From Anseranas semipalmata (lineage: Eukaryota; Chordata; Aves; Anseriformes; Anseranatidae): a stretch of DNA of 64,000 nt. The DNA lies in the NCBI GenBank assembly GCA_013399115.1, contig VXAA01000605.1, positions 98,790 through 162,789 on the forward strand, given 5' to 3'. The position numbers were made by a program, and so were the translations under genes. Position 1 is the first letter of the stretch; the number at the start of each line of letters is the position of its first letter. The notes under the pieces are model-generated. The model was given only the letters and a program-made list of their open reading frames with translations. It ran no database searches and was not told the DNA's origin. Shown here piece after piece: positions 50,796-62,412 of this stretch.

Positions 50796-51929
50796 AGTAC
50801 CAGAAGAACAAGTATGAGCAGAGCCCACCTTGTCGGAGGACAAGCCGAGAAGCTCACTTACAGTGATTCATCTTTACACATTTTGCAAAGGACTCCTCAA
50901 ATTTTCATATATTTTATAGCAGTAAAAGCTCAGTGCTGTCTGAAATAATGAAACGCCAAGGCAATAGAGGCACTATGTGGCCAGCATGATCTCTGCTGTT
51001 TTTCACCTCAGTGTTCTGGCAGCATTCCTACAGGCCGAAACAAAATTCTTAGCAACCATAAACATGTTATTCTAAATATCTTAAACAATGAATATTGACA
51101 TATTGCTCAAAGTAGTTATACCAAGACAAAAAATGTATCTGCAAAACATTGGGCAACTAAGTCCAATGCAACTGACACAGGAACATTTTTCCTGAAGGCT
51201 GAAGACAACTGTTTTCTAATATCCCCAGTCCCATCATTAACACAGTAAGAGGGAGTTATTTAAGACTGTTTTTAACTTCAACTTCTTACTTTGAAAACAA
51301 TGACTCAAATGCTTGTCCCACCAAAGTCAAAGCATTGACCAAAGGTTCATGTGTCAAGTAGTAAAGAAAAGTGCTCCCACAAATGTTTAATTTCTAAATG
51401 CTGCAACTGCCTCTGTGCAATTGGCAGCCAGCAGTACAAAAAACTCGAACAAGCAAAACTTCTTTTGCCATCACAACCTAATACTCTCTCTGAGCTAGCT
51501 TCAAACCCTATTCTTTTCACAACAGTCCTATAAAACATGGGAGAGTTTGACCTTTAAAGTCCAAGCAAAGTACAGAAAGCATCTAGGAGGTTTAGAAATG
51601 CTTTCAGAATGAAGGACTCCAACCCAATAATACAGCATTATCATGGGCCGCACACATGGAGATTTTCAGTTCTTCTACAGAAGTACTTGCAATGACCTTT
51701 TCACTACGTAGCATCCAAGAAATCTAAGTGGAGACTTGGTACCACTTATGAATTTATAGTTGCAGTACACACGCTGCAGTAATCTATACTGAATTACTAC
51801 GTAAGTAGTGTTGTCAGTGCAGAACTTGCACTTAGTAACCACTTATACAGGGATTTGTATGCATATTTGTTAGAGAAAAATATACGCTATTTAAAAGTAT
51901 TTACTGAAGTTTAACTCCCACTCCTCCCC

Positions 51930-51975
51930 CTCACCTCTCTGAAATATCAAATCTCACCTCTCTGAAATATTAAAC
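51930..51975. repeat. 23-bp tandem duplication
   Basis: Two adjacent units beginning CTCACCTCTCTGAAATAT (51,930-51,952 and 51,953-51,975), differing only at two positions in the last bases. Confidence 0.93.
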
Positions 51976-54900
51976 ACACCATTGAAGATTTACCAACAGG
52001 TTGTCAAACTTTTCTATAAGATTTTTAATTCAAATCTTGTACACTTTGCAACGTGAAAGGCAGTGATTTGAATTCTTTTATTCCACTTCATTACACATAA
52101 TGCTCCCATATGTTACATTTGAAAGATCCATAATAGGAAAAAAAGAACTGTTTGGCATCAAAACAGTACTAGCTTACCTTACACCCTGTCTCCCATCCTA
52201 AATGCCATACAGATGATGCCTACGGAAGTACATCAGCAATCTGTCTCAAGCAGAAACGTAACCAGACAAAGCGGAACTGGAAAGTTATCTAAACTACATA
52301 CAAATTGTGGAACTAAAATGTTCTTGACTATGTGCTAGTCTCAATCCTCTTGAAGACAAAAAACACAGAAAATAGAATGCTTAATTAAAAAAAAAAAGCT
52401 AAGTATCCATCCAAGTTTGACTTTAATAGAATAAATGAACCAAAAACTATCAAAGTCAGTTGTGTCCTTCATTAACATAGACTGCCAATACCAAGGCTTT
52501 GACCTAAAGTAAAACAAAGTCATTGCTCAAAGCAAGCCTCTTTGTCCATATGAGGAAGTAATAGGTTTCTTACTTCAGCCAAGAATGCAACCTCCAACTG
52601 TGGAAAGCTCTAAGTTCTCACAAAGTTCCATAGAAATTTACCTACTGAGGCAAGATTAAAGCTTCAAAGTGCCAAAAGTACAAAAAATCTTCAAAAATCA
52701 TATATTGGTATAGACTGGACCAGCTTTAAAAAGTTTATGGTTCTAAACAGTGTTCATCTAGACAGATTTTTTTTAAAAAATCAGTTATAACTTTTACAAA
52801 AATGCTGCATAACAAAAGGGCATGTCTGATGAACATCTGTTTGAATAGAAGCAGTTCCAAATTTCAGCTTTATCTAAAAAACAACACTGGGGTATAGAGT
52901 TTACTTTTAAAATGAGAAAAATATTATTTCTCGAATAAGACCTGAAGAAATTCAGAAAATCTCATTTTTTAGCTGCACAACTCCCTCTCCTCACCTTTTC
53001 ACAAGGCTTATCAAGCATGCAATTTTATAGTCCTGACAGACACTTCTATTTCTTTTCAACAGGTGCTCAGACTACAAAGCAGTCTCCATCAAGATAATCT
53101 ACAACTCTAACAAAATCTATTAAGAAATGCATCCAAGCTTGAATTTAACAAATTCATTTTCAAAAACTGTAACCAGAACATGTTTAAAAAAGTTGGAAAA
53201 CCCTGTAGCAATCACAGAAAAAAATCACTTGTTTAATGCAAAGCAGTGACACAAAATTAAAATATCAAGGCATGAACAAATTTATAGCAGTAGTGGGGAA
53301 AAGAGCTAGATAACTTATGTACAAAAATTTTGTCCCCCAAACCAAAAATGTTTGTCCACAAACATTTTAACAGATAAACTACAAACATTATCGACAGGTT
53401 ACTGCAACTTGTTTTGATAGATAAAAGGCACATTACTCTGGAGCAGTAACATAACTGATGTGTCAAAATGAGAAAAAGATACACACACACTTTACCTATA
53501 GCAATCTCAGAAAGCGACAGAGTAAGTCAGGAGGAATAGTTCTCTTACTACTTAAACAGGACTACACAACATACAGATCTCTAAAAAACACAAAGACAAA
53601 AAACATGGATGAAAAGAAAAAAGGGTATATGTAGGGACAAACATACAAAGTAACAAAGAAATCTTTGAATAATGTTAATTTGCATGCTTGTCCCTACATA
53701 GAGACTGGAGGGTAGCCTTCACATCGTAAGTGCTACTCTTTTTCCACATGACACTTTAGGAACTTCTTTCAGGCTACTCAAGCAACTGAGTTTTCTTTCC
53801 ATTAGCCATTTGCAATTACAAATGCCCTTGCTTACAGCAAGCCAATATCCAGGTGATAACTCTATTCATTTTTACCTCAGGAACTGTCTCACTGTAGCAT
53901 TTTTCAAGGTGTTACTAGTCACTTGAGGGGAAAAAACATTTGTCCAGTACTTTCACTGCAGAAATAATCCAAGCTAGTATGAAGAATTATTATTTCCTTC
54001 AGGACATACGTATGCCAGCTAACTCTATTTAGAGAGATTAAAGTATACTTGAAATAGTTGAATTATTACAATACTAAAAAACAAAATTGACCTGTGATCA
54101 TTAATTGGCCTGTGTTAGCAATAGCAGCTGTACCTGTGAACTATCATTAGCATGCTACTTTTCTATACAGGCAATTGTTAAAATACTCCTTGATTTGCAA
54201 TGAGAATAGCCAGAGATGCTTAACTTTTCCAAGGGATGCAAAGATGCTTCCAGTCAGAACACAAATAATAGGGGAAATGCAAAGGGAGCTTCAGGTCTCA
54301 CCTAAGGGATGGCAAACAGCAGAGAGGAAACAGAACAGGGCTCTGTAAGGGCATTACACATTCAGGTGGCTATCAAAAAGCTTCAAAGACTGCATAAAAT
54401 CAGCACCGCAACAAGATTACAAAGTTTGATTGCTTTATACCAGTTAAGTTTCAAATCCAATTAGCTGTTAGAATCACAATCTCAAGTTTGTTCTTAATAT
54501 TCAATGTCATTCACCTCTCCCTCACATATATTACGTGATATTTTAGTGAATAGAACTTGTCTTTTCATTTGTAAGATGAAACTGCCTTTATCTTCAACAG
54601 CCCAAAAATTATTCTGCTACATTAGCCTATCAGTGAAAGCAGAATACTTTAAAATTCTTAAGGTGTGAAACAGTTGTTCTTTGCATAGCAACTCTTTATG
54701 CAACACAATTAACAGTGTTATGTAAAATCTTACCATTTTTCATTTCAGCAGGTTTTACCTCGTTACTTCTGCCAAAGTGAACTGACATCTAACAGTAGTC
54801 TACTAGGCATGCTGGTCAAGGAAGCATAGAATGTTTTTCTCATTTAGCCTTAAGATATCTAGGTATATTATACCTAGAGATTTCCAAAAACATATTCTGT

Positions 54901-55870
54901 TCATTTCACTAGCTTTTGTAGTTTCACAGCAAGATCTATACACCTTTAGGATTCTGAAAGCCTACCTCCTCATGAAGGACAAAAATGCTTTTAAAAATTT
55001 GACTCTTCATCTCAACCTCAGTTCCTACCTCACTTTTCATCGCATCAATGATGAGCATAGGGATTCATTCAAAGCTGAAAGGAAATACAATGAAGACTGA
55101 ATTAAGATCTTCCAAAAAAGTGTTTAACACTTTTGTTCAAGTAAGTGTCATACCAAGGGAACAGTTCTGTCACCAAGTTCTCAGAGTTTAACTTATCACC
55201 TAAACTAATGGTATGTCCCTCTGCTCACAAGAGAGCATTATTTAAGCTTCCCTGATAAACTATCATTGAGCCAAGGGCCACTTATTTCAGTTCTTCAGCA
55301 GGTACCTTTACACTTTTACATACAAATACTAAGCTGAGAGCATGGGACAAAAGGACTTGGTTCACAGCAGGAAAACATTGCCTTTCAGATTGCTCTTCCG
55401 TACTTTGCCACCAGAGCTATAGTCAAAGATGGATTGGTAAGGGCAAGGCAATAATGGGAAACAGAACAAGGATCCTCTATCAATCCCAATCTGTGTTTCT
55501 TCTCTTCGAGCCACACTTATTTCTGCTTCTGTGGCCATGAAGTGCTGAACTAATCAAAATTACTTTAAAAAGATCTGGAATCTTGAACAAAACAATCAGA
55601 TAAATTAATTCCCTACAATCACAGCAAGCACACATACAAAAAAAAAAAAAACCACAAATATCCTTCCTAAAGGAGCCTATGCTAACAAAATTATGACCAT
55701 TGATTAAAAAAATGGGTGAAAAGATTTTTTCTATTTAGTCTACAGTGACATTGTCAGAATGAAAAAACTCCACTGAAATGATAATCACCCGTTTTCTTAA
55801 CAGTAGCTACTTTTCAAGCCCTTCAGAAAAATGAGTTTCTATCTGCTGCTTCCATATTTACAAGACACTT

Positions 55871-56131
55871 AGAATCATAGAATGGTTTAGGTTGGAAGGG
55901 ACCTTACAGATTATCTAGTTCCAACCCCCTGCCATGGGCAGGGACACCTCCCACTAGACCAGGTTGCCTAAAGCCCCATTCAGCCTGGCCTTGAACACTT
56001 GCAGGGATGGGGCATCCACAGGTTCTGTGGGCAACCTGTTCCAGTGCCTCACCACCCTCACAGTAAAGAATTTCTTCCATTCAAAAGTAAAAAAAACTTC
56101 TACCCGTTTGGGCTACACAATCAAACCCCCC
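55871..56131 (-). mobile_element. CR1 LINE 3' end fragment, antisense
   Basis: It starts 'agaatcatagaatggtttag', then 'gttggaagggaccttacaga', 'ccctgccatgggcagggaca', 'cctcccactagaccaggttg', 'cagcctggccttgaacactt', 'gcagggatggggcatccaca' and 'caacctgttccagtgcctca', then 'agtaaagaatttcttcc'. The core to about 56,082 is well preserved, making it one of the better conserved copies here. A more degraded extension may run to about 56,131. It lies 3.6 kb downstream of the SUB1 stop, on the same strand as SUB1. Confidence 0.95.
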
Positions 56132-59100
56132 ACCCACAAACATGGACCAAGTACAAGATGATTAAGTGTTCAAATTTCCAAATTACTACAGTTGCAAGAA
56201 ACAGTTTTCATTACAATTTAAGAAAAAAAATAGTGCAGCTAATGTTCTATTAAAAATAACACTATGTCAACAGAAGTCTTCATTTATTTCCAGGTGTTCA
56301 AATTGTTATTACACATATGCCATTTAACTACTTTTTATTTGAACATTAAGATAATTACAGTTGGAGGGCTCATATTTCCAGTGGTCTCTCTGCAGTAGAT
56401 ACCACCAGAACAAAACATTAAACATTCCACATGGTTAACAATATGACATTTGAGTTACCAGAATTACAATTTTCATTTTTTTTTTGTTTTTACTAACAGA
56501 TCACATAAGAAGTACGTAACTGGGGCATTTCCTTCAACAGAAATATCAAACTTAGTACTGCATTTGTTTAATTTCAATATGAACATCTCTACATAAGAGC
56601 AACATCATACATGACAGTTTGATTTAGCACACATACGGTACTTTGGCAGCTCTAACTCTGATGTATGTTTCCTCCTATGCTCCATAGTAGGTATAATTTA
56701 TAAAACATATTGCTAATACGCCCTGCATAAATATCGAGAACCAAATGTAGCTTTCTTTTGCAACTTCAGTGTGAAAGGGAGCAGCGCTTCTTTTTATCTC
56801 ATACTACAGTCTTTTCATACATGCACAGTTTTCTTCCACGGACACTTCTACATGTATCCTAACTACCATTTTTTCTGCAAGAAAATAATCTGTATTCAAA
56901 AAAATTTGAATTTTCTTCTCAAATTAGAAAAAACTACAGCCATAGACAACACATGACAAATCACAACCAACTATTATTTTCAAAATAACATTGAATGTGT
57001 CAAATTTATGTCAACTAACCAGCACATCAGTCAGCTGAGGTGCAAAGAACTCCTTCACAATTTGTGTTCCATTTTGAGTTCATTTGTGAAACTGACTGGT
57101 TTATCTAGTTACCTTTCTTGTAGGACATTCATGCAGATGTTAAGACCAGCTCAAGTAAAATATATATTTCAATCAATATTACAGGCAGAAATATAACCTT
57201 CAGAGGGAAAACTATTTTCCAAACACACAAGCTAAGTAAAATCAAACTGCCCCAAATTTTATCAGGTAAAATGGGATAAACAGCTCCAGTAGTTATCTCC
57301 ACAAATTCAGTATGGGGGTTATCTATAAGAACTATTATTTCTTGATTAACAAATATTAATTTATTTGAACATCTCTACCATCAGTTTCCACAACAGAACT
57401 AATCACTATATTAAACTTTTTCACTTACTCCCCCCAAATGAATGAATTTAACTCTCCACCTTCCTGAACACAATTATATTGTACTCTGATACACAACTGC
57501 CATCCAATGACCTACTACCACAGTAATCTAATTGAGGATAATGTTCCCACTATCATCATAATCATGCACTTTAAAGTAGCCACATGGAAGTTTTGAGGTA
57601 AAAAGGTGAAATCTGGTTGCAAAGTCAAATTTAAAGGACAAAAATGCAAATACATACTGCAAATAAAAAAGACCTAGAACCTGTCAATAGTGATCTAAAG
57701 CAATTTATTTCATTCACTGATCTGTGAAATTTTAGCAGATTTCATATTTATGCTGTTTGGTCCAGATGTCCCTACACACCATTAGTAGTCACTCCAAGGA
57801 AGCTGTGCCCAAAAATGTGGCTGCTACCACAATACATCTCTTCACCCTTTTATTCACCCTCTTGTAGCTCTTAAAAACTCAGATTTCCTAAGCTATACAA
57901 AACCAGATCTTAACTTTGAACTATCTCAAGAACACGTAAGTTAAAAAGCAGACAAAAGTATCTGACATAATATTTAAATTAAACAATATATGCTTAATTT
58001 GATGAAGTCACCTTCCTTTACCCTTCATTTACCATTTGTATTGAATTATAAACTCTGCAGCACGGGAACAGTCCGCATATGGCACTTAGCAGAACGGGAC
58101 TTCCATGCATGTCTGCAATATAAGCAATTATATTAAGATATCCCAGAATTAAACAAACAGTAAATCCTGTTTATCTATACAAAATTTAAAAAATACTTTA
58201 AGTTTACCATCAAATTGGAAAATTACAGCTGAACCAATAAATTGTACATTCACTACATAGTCTTGAAATGTCAATTTTCATAAAGTTGTTTCATCTTCTT
58301 CCTTCTATTAACTGAATTAAGTCAGAAAATGAACTCTTCTCAAATTCCACTAATGTTAAGTTTCTTCACTGCAGTTATTATGTCAGCTAACTTTGAGCTT
58401 TCGCCGTTAATTTCTCTACTGGAGCGCTCATTATCTCTCCATGTTCTACTCGAACATATTCTCCCTTCTTCATTCCATAGCCTTATGACACCTGCCAAGA
58501 TCCCCCTTCAGCTGAGGCAACATCTAGTCTAATAGAACTTCCACTGGACAGAAGCTTCTCTCATCAGAATTGTACACTGGTAGACAAGCGAAGTTTGCTA
58601 GAGTCGTGGATCCACTACGTACCAGCGCTCCGTTGTAAGCACTAAGTACCTTCTATACAAAAGATAAAACAGTTGTGCACATGTAAGCCACGCAAGGCAA
58701 GCCAAGTCAAACGGTTTGGTCAGGCAGTGTGGACAGGTCAAAAGCATGATAGCCTGATGTTTTGGCTGAAGCAATTTTAACCCTGTATGACTGTTTAACC
58801 TGTGTTACAGCCTATTTTAAGCACTGTTGTTTACACAATACTCTCAAACAAACAAAGGCTCTACAAAGGCAGATTAACTGTTCTTTTCTATAGAATAACT
58901 ATTCAGTATGTGTTCAAGAATGAATTTAATGCAAAGCTTGAAAAGGGTACCTAACTAATAACCAATTTTGGAGCTTTTAAATGCTATCTTACTCTGAGGT
59001 ATATGTATTACTGTAAAAGTTTATGCATCACATTCTAAAATCTAGGGTCCATGAATAAAGGCTAATTGTATTTTCTAAGTCAAGCAAGCTATAGAAAAAT

Positions 59101-59491
59101 GGGGACCGTGGGTGGGTGGTGTTCAAGTGTTACTGTTTAGCATAACACTTCATGCAAATAATGCAAAAAAGTCTATATACTTAGGACTGTTTACATCTGA
59201 ATAAATAGGGAGAATTAGCAAATACAGTATTTAAAATTATCTACAAAAATGTGTTTTACCAGGTATTCACTGTTTGTATCAAGTTTTAAAGCAGAAAGCT
59301 GAGGGCAATACCAAAAGGTATGAAACAAAAAAAAAAATTTAAGTGGAGACATTTTAAAAATCTCCTTAGAAAACAAACTCATTAACTGTTAACTGAACTG
59401 AAACAAAGCCTAAAGCTATTAGGTGGCCTTATCAGCAAATATCTTCAATCAAAAGGCCATAACAACTATGCTTTACATATTACTTGATTTG
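56132..59491. other. 3.4 kb AT-rich stretch downstream of SUB1
   Basis: No exon is recognised. It lies 3' of SUB1 and could include an extended 3' UTR: minus-strand AATAAA signals are present at 57,849-57,854, 57,704-57,709 and 57,360-57,365 (read as TTTATT on the plus strand). In such AT-rich sequence these signals are expected by chance, so no end is assigned. No interspersed repeat is recognised within it. Confidence 0.5.
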
Positions 59492-59723
59492 TTTATTTTA
59501 CACCATGAGGTGAAAGCAACACATTTCCTTTTAGTAAAGTATACACAAATAGCCTCACTCAGAATACACTTTTAATGCACATAAAAAAAGTATTCATCTT
59601 ACAAATTGTTTTGCAATCCAAATATACAATAGCTTCGAAAACAATATTTTAGAAAACAAAAGCCAATGTAAAAAGACCGCTTAAAAGAACTAAAATGATA
59701 AAGATTTCTGTATGGCTCTGTCT
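59492..59723 (-). other. SUB1: SUB1 3' UTR, proximal part, with candidate poly(A) signal
   Basis: The sequence directly after the SUB1 stop codon must be transcribed as 3' UTR. The first canonical AATAAA on the minus strand is at 59,497-59,492, about 230 bases after the stop, and is followed by a T/G-containing stretch (AGTTGTTATGGCCTTTTG) that could act as the downstream element. An ATTAAA variant lies earlier at 59,576-59,571. The mammalian gene is known to have a UTR of kilobase scale, so a more distal end is also possible. The start of the UTR is certain; its end is not. Confidence 0.55.
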
Positions 59724-59803
59724 TTACAGTTTTCTTACTGCATCATCAATATCAGAAATCTGTTCCTTCAGCTGGTTCCACTGTTCTGGGTTTAAAGAAA
59801 TAC
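59724..59803 (-). CDS. SUB1: SUB1 (PC4) terminal coding exon
   Basis: This exon supplies the last 25 residues plus stop of the SUB1/PC4 coactivator, a nuclear single-stranded DNA-binding protein that assists RNA polymerase II transcription and DNA repair. The minus-strand acceptor is ATTTCAG, and the exon opens in phase to finish a split glycine codon (G|GT). It then reads ISLNPEQWNQLKEQ and ISDIDDAVRKL, then TAA. This is the C-terminal helix of the PC4 domain, used in dimerisation. Relative to the human protein as I recall it there is one change, Ser to Asn after the Trp. The frame joins exactly to the exon at 62,304-62,412. An open, intact frame argues against a pseudogene, as does the presence of an intron. 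Confidence 0.97.
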
Positions 59804-62303
59804 CTGAAATGCATTAAAAACAAATACTTAGTACAAAAAGAAAATTGTAATTCAGGATCTTGCATACTTACAACCAAGACTGATTTCATACATAAAGACT
59901 GTCACAACTATTAATGCTTGAGCTACGTCAAGTGTAGTAACAGTCTCAGCTGTACAGTTAAGCTACTCACTTGGAACACTTCAGTTTAGACCCTGGCTCA
60001 TCTCTGGACAGGTTTATGTTACAAAGAGAACAGGTGCAATACAACATTCATTCACAAGTGTTTTGCTAAACACAGGAAGGGAAACAGAGCTCTGGCCCTG
60101 ACAGGAGGCAGCACAAAAGCCCTGGGTGAGATGTAGAAAACCAATCGTCCTTCAGTTGGCTGCTAAAAGCCAAATATCTCTGTGGACTGAACTTCTATGC
60201 ATTTCTGAGGTACCATAATTCTGTGTTGTTGTTTTTTTCCTGTGAAGAAAAACCTGTGGGGTTTTTCTTAAAGCACTGCGAATAATGTATGTTGTAAGTA
60301 ACATTTTAGAGATACTCTATTCTACTCCCTAGCACTCACAAAACAACATGGAAGGTTGATTTTTTGTTCATTTTTTTTTCTACTTCAATATCACTACAGG
60401 TTCTCGTGACATTCAATCAATAATCGCTCAGTGCCCCACAGCCCATCTCCTCAGTTCTGAATTTTTACTTCCTCAAGCACCTGTCCAGGCACACATTTTC
60501 TTTGTGCTTTAGTCTCCTCCTCCTTCTTCCCCTACAATCTCTATGCCAACTCTATGCAAGTACAGACTCGCAGGCCTACCTCTCACTCTCTCCAGCCAGG
60601 CTCTTCTACTATTTAACCCCTCTCTCCCCCCTCAGTGATCAGGCTTCTTTCATTGCTTTCTCCCTGTAGGTGGAGCAGGACCTGAAAACAGGTGAAACTA
60701 TGAATTCCATCTTTGGGGCTCATCACCCTTTTTTCCCCCTCACCCCCCTCCCCCTTCTACCACCAGTCTTTCAGCAGAGCACCACTATTATTTTAAGCAG
60801 CAAACAGTCTGCATGTCACTGTTTTAAGCAGTTCTCCCACCAGTCTTTAGGGGGAAGATTTACTCTGAAAACAGGCCAAGTGTGCTAACCTTTATTAGAG
60901 GACCAAATGTGATCAAGTTGCCCCTGAACAACATACCATATGAACTGTATGCAGACATGAAGTTTAGAACTGCTACTTGAAACAATCTGACAGAGCAATT
61001 CCTAACTGTTGGATTTTTTTTCCCCTCTATTTTTTATTATAATATTTCAAATGTTTATACTATTTTTAGGACAGCTTCATAAGCAGCTTTTAAGTGCATC
61101 ACTGGAACATTAGACTCACATGCTATCAGATTATTAATTTTATCCTAACAAAATCCAGTCCTGTTTGCCACATTGATAAACACTTCCATCTACATCATGT
61201 AGATCATCACTGTGCCTGCCCATCAAGTCTCACTGTTGTTTCCCACTCAAGCTTTTGATTGACGTGCTTTTCATTTCCACCTCAAAACACAGCAGTTTAG
61301 TCCTTAAACATTGGAGTAATGTTTTTTTGTTGTTGTTAAGTAGAAGCAACACATCCAAAAAAAGAAATTTTCCTGTACAGTACCCATACAACCTGCTCAT
61401 ACAAACCTATAATCAGTGATTATCTAAGAGATGTTGAAAATTCTCAAGCTTTCCAAACGTCTATTCACTGTGCTGCTCCTGGACACATCAGAAAAATGTA
61501 ACAAACCTTATGCTGATTCTAAATTAAACGCCTTTAATCTTCAGAACAGAATGTTTCACACTTACCTCTTTCCTTGGCACAATATGAAAAATGATTAAAG
61601 TAAGCTTTTCTAAAGAAGCAACATGACATTAAGGAAAGCACTACTACTGCAACTATCAACTCCTTCTCATCTTGTAGGTGGTGAAAGTTCCAAAAACAGT
61701 TCAGTGAAAGGATGCCATAAAAATTACGTATGGGAATGAAAGGTTTAAAGGCTTATGCTGTGTTGCAGTTACAGACACAAAGTACCAAAACTCAAGCACT
61801 TTATTTTCACCTCAACTAAAATCTTGATTTTTTTTTCCAAAACAATAGTCATATGAAATGTTTCTATTATTTCAATCTGAAATTTGATAAATTGAAGAAC
61901 ACAGTTGTTTTAAAGAATTTAACATCTTATTCCAACTAAACTCAAACCTTTTCAATCAATTTAGAAAGAAAAAAAATTATCATAACAAAGGTAAGAAATT
62001 GAGTTAATTTAGTTAATCAGAGGGGGAAGTATGGCTACATTTATAGCTCCCATAATAAATCTGCTTGTATCCAATGCCTTGTTTCCAGAAATTATGCAGG
62101 ATCCACTTAGGAAAATGGACTCAGGCCAACAAAACCACTTTGCTTTTGTTTGTAATCTACAGATAAAACTAATCATTTGTTAAAATAAAAATATTACTCT
62201 TAAAATATCGTGCAGTAACAAAATATAAAAATCTGGTACACAAAGTTTTCCAGTAAATTGCAGGCAATGTTTTAATACAAAATAACATGAAGCAGAACGA
62301 TAC
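59804..62303 (-). other. SUB1: SUB1 last intron (2.5 kb)
   Basis: The intron is bounded on the minus strand by the donor GTATCG (from 62,303) and the acceptor TTTCAG (to 59,804), a GT-AG intron of phase 1. It is AT-rich and contains several T- and A-runs, plus a locally pyrimidine-rich patch near 60,500-60,770 (read on the plus strand). I recognise no repeat family or nested gene in it; a 72-codon plus-strand open frame (60,670-60,888) looks like chance. Confidence 0.93.
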
Positions 62304-62412
62304 CTTTTCTGCCAGGCTTCATTTCACCTTCTTGATCCATCCAATATTCTCTAATATCAATTAAGACTTTCCCTTTAAAGTCACGAACACTGACATACCT
62401 CATTTTGCCAAT
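62304..62412 (-). CDS. SUB1: SUB1 (PC4) penultimate coding exon, ssDNA-binding core
   Basis: The 109-base exon encodes 36 residues plus the first base of a glycine codon: [20 protein letters not shown] followed by [16 protein letters not shown]. This is the beta-sheet core of the PC4 C-terminal domain, which binds single-stranded DNA as a dimer. Residues equivalent to human Lys68, Arg70, Arg75, Phe77, Lys78, Lys80 and Trp89, reported as important for DNA contact, are all present. One difference from the human sequence as I recall it is Gln for Pro in 'MDPEGE'. The acceptor (TTTTGACAG) and donor (AAAAG|GTATCG) are both good. The serine-rich, lysine-rich N-terminal part of the protein is encoded upstream and lies outside the window, so the gene is partial here. 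Confidence 0.98.

Larger units (their letters stand above)
47923..55870. other. 8 kb AT-rich non-coding stretch, no gene recognised
   Basis: From here rightward A+T content looks clearly higher than in the left half. I see no exon. Named small features are a poly-A run with flanking direct repeats at 50,763-50,795 and a 23-bp tandem duplication at 51,930-51,975. The part closest to the right could in principle belong to a very long SUB1 3' UTR, but nothing in the sequence proves that. Confidence 0.55.

Noticed and set aside
646..59000. NPR3 exons expected from synteny
   Set aside because: I looked for conserved C-terminal and transmembrane-region codons on the minus strand and found none; NPR3 probably begins left of the window.
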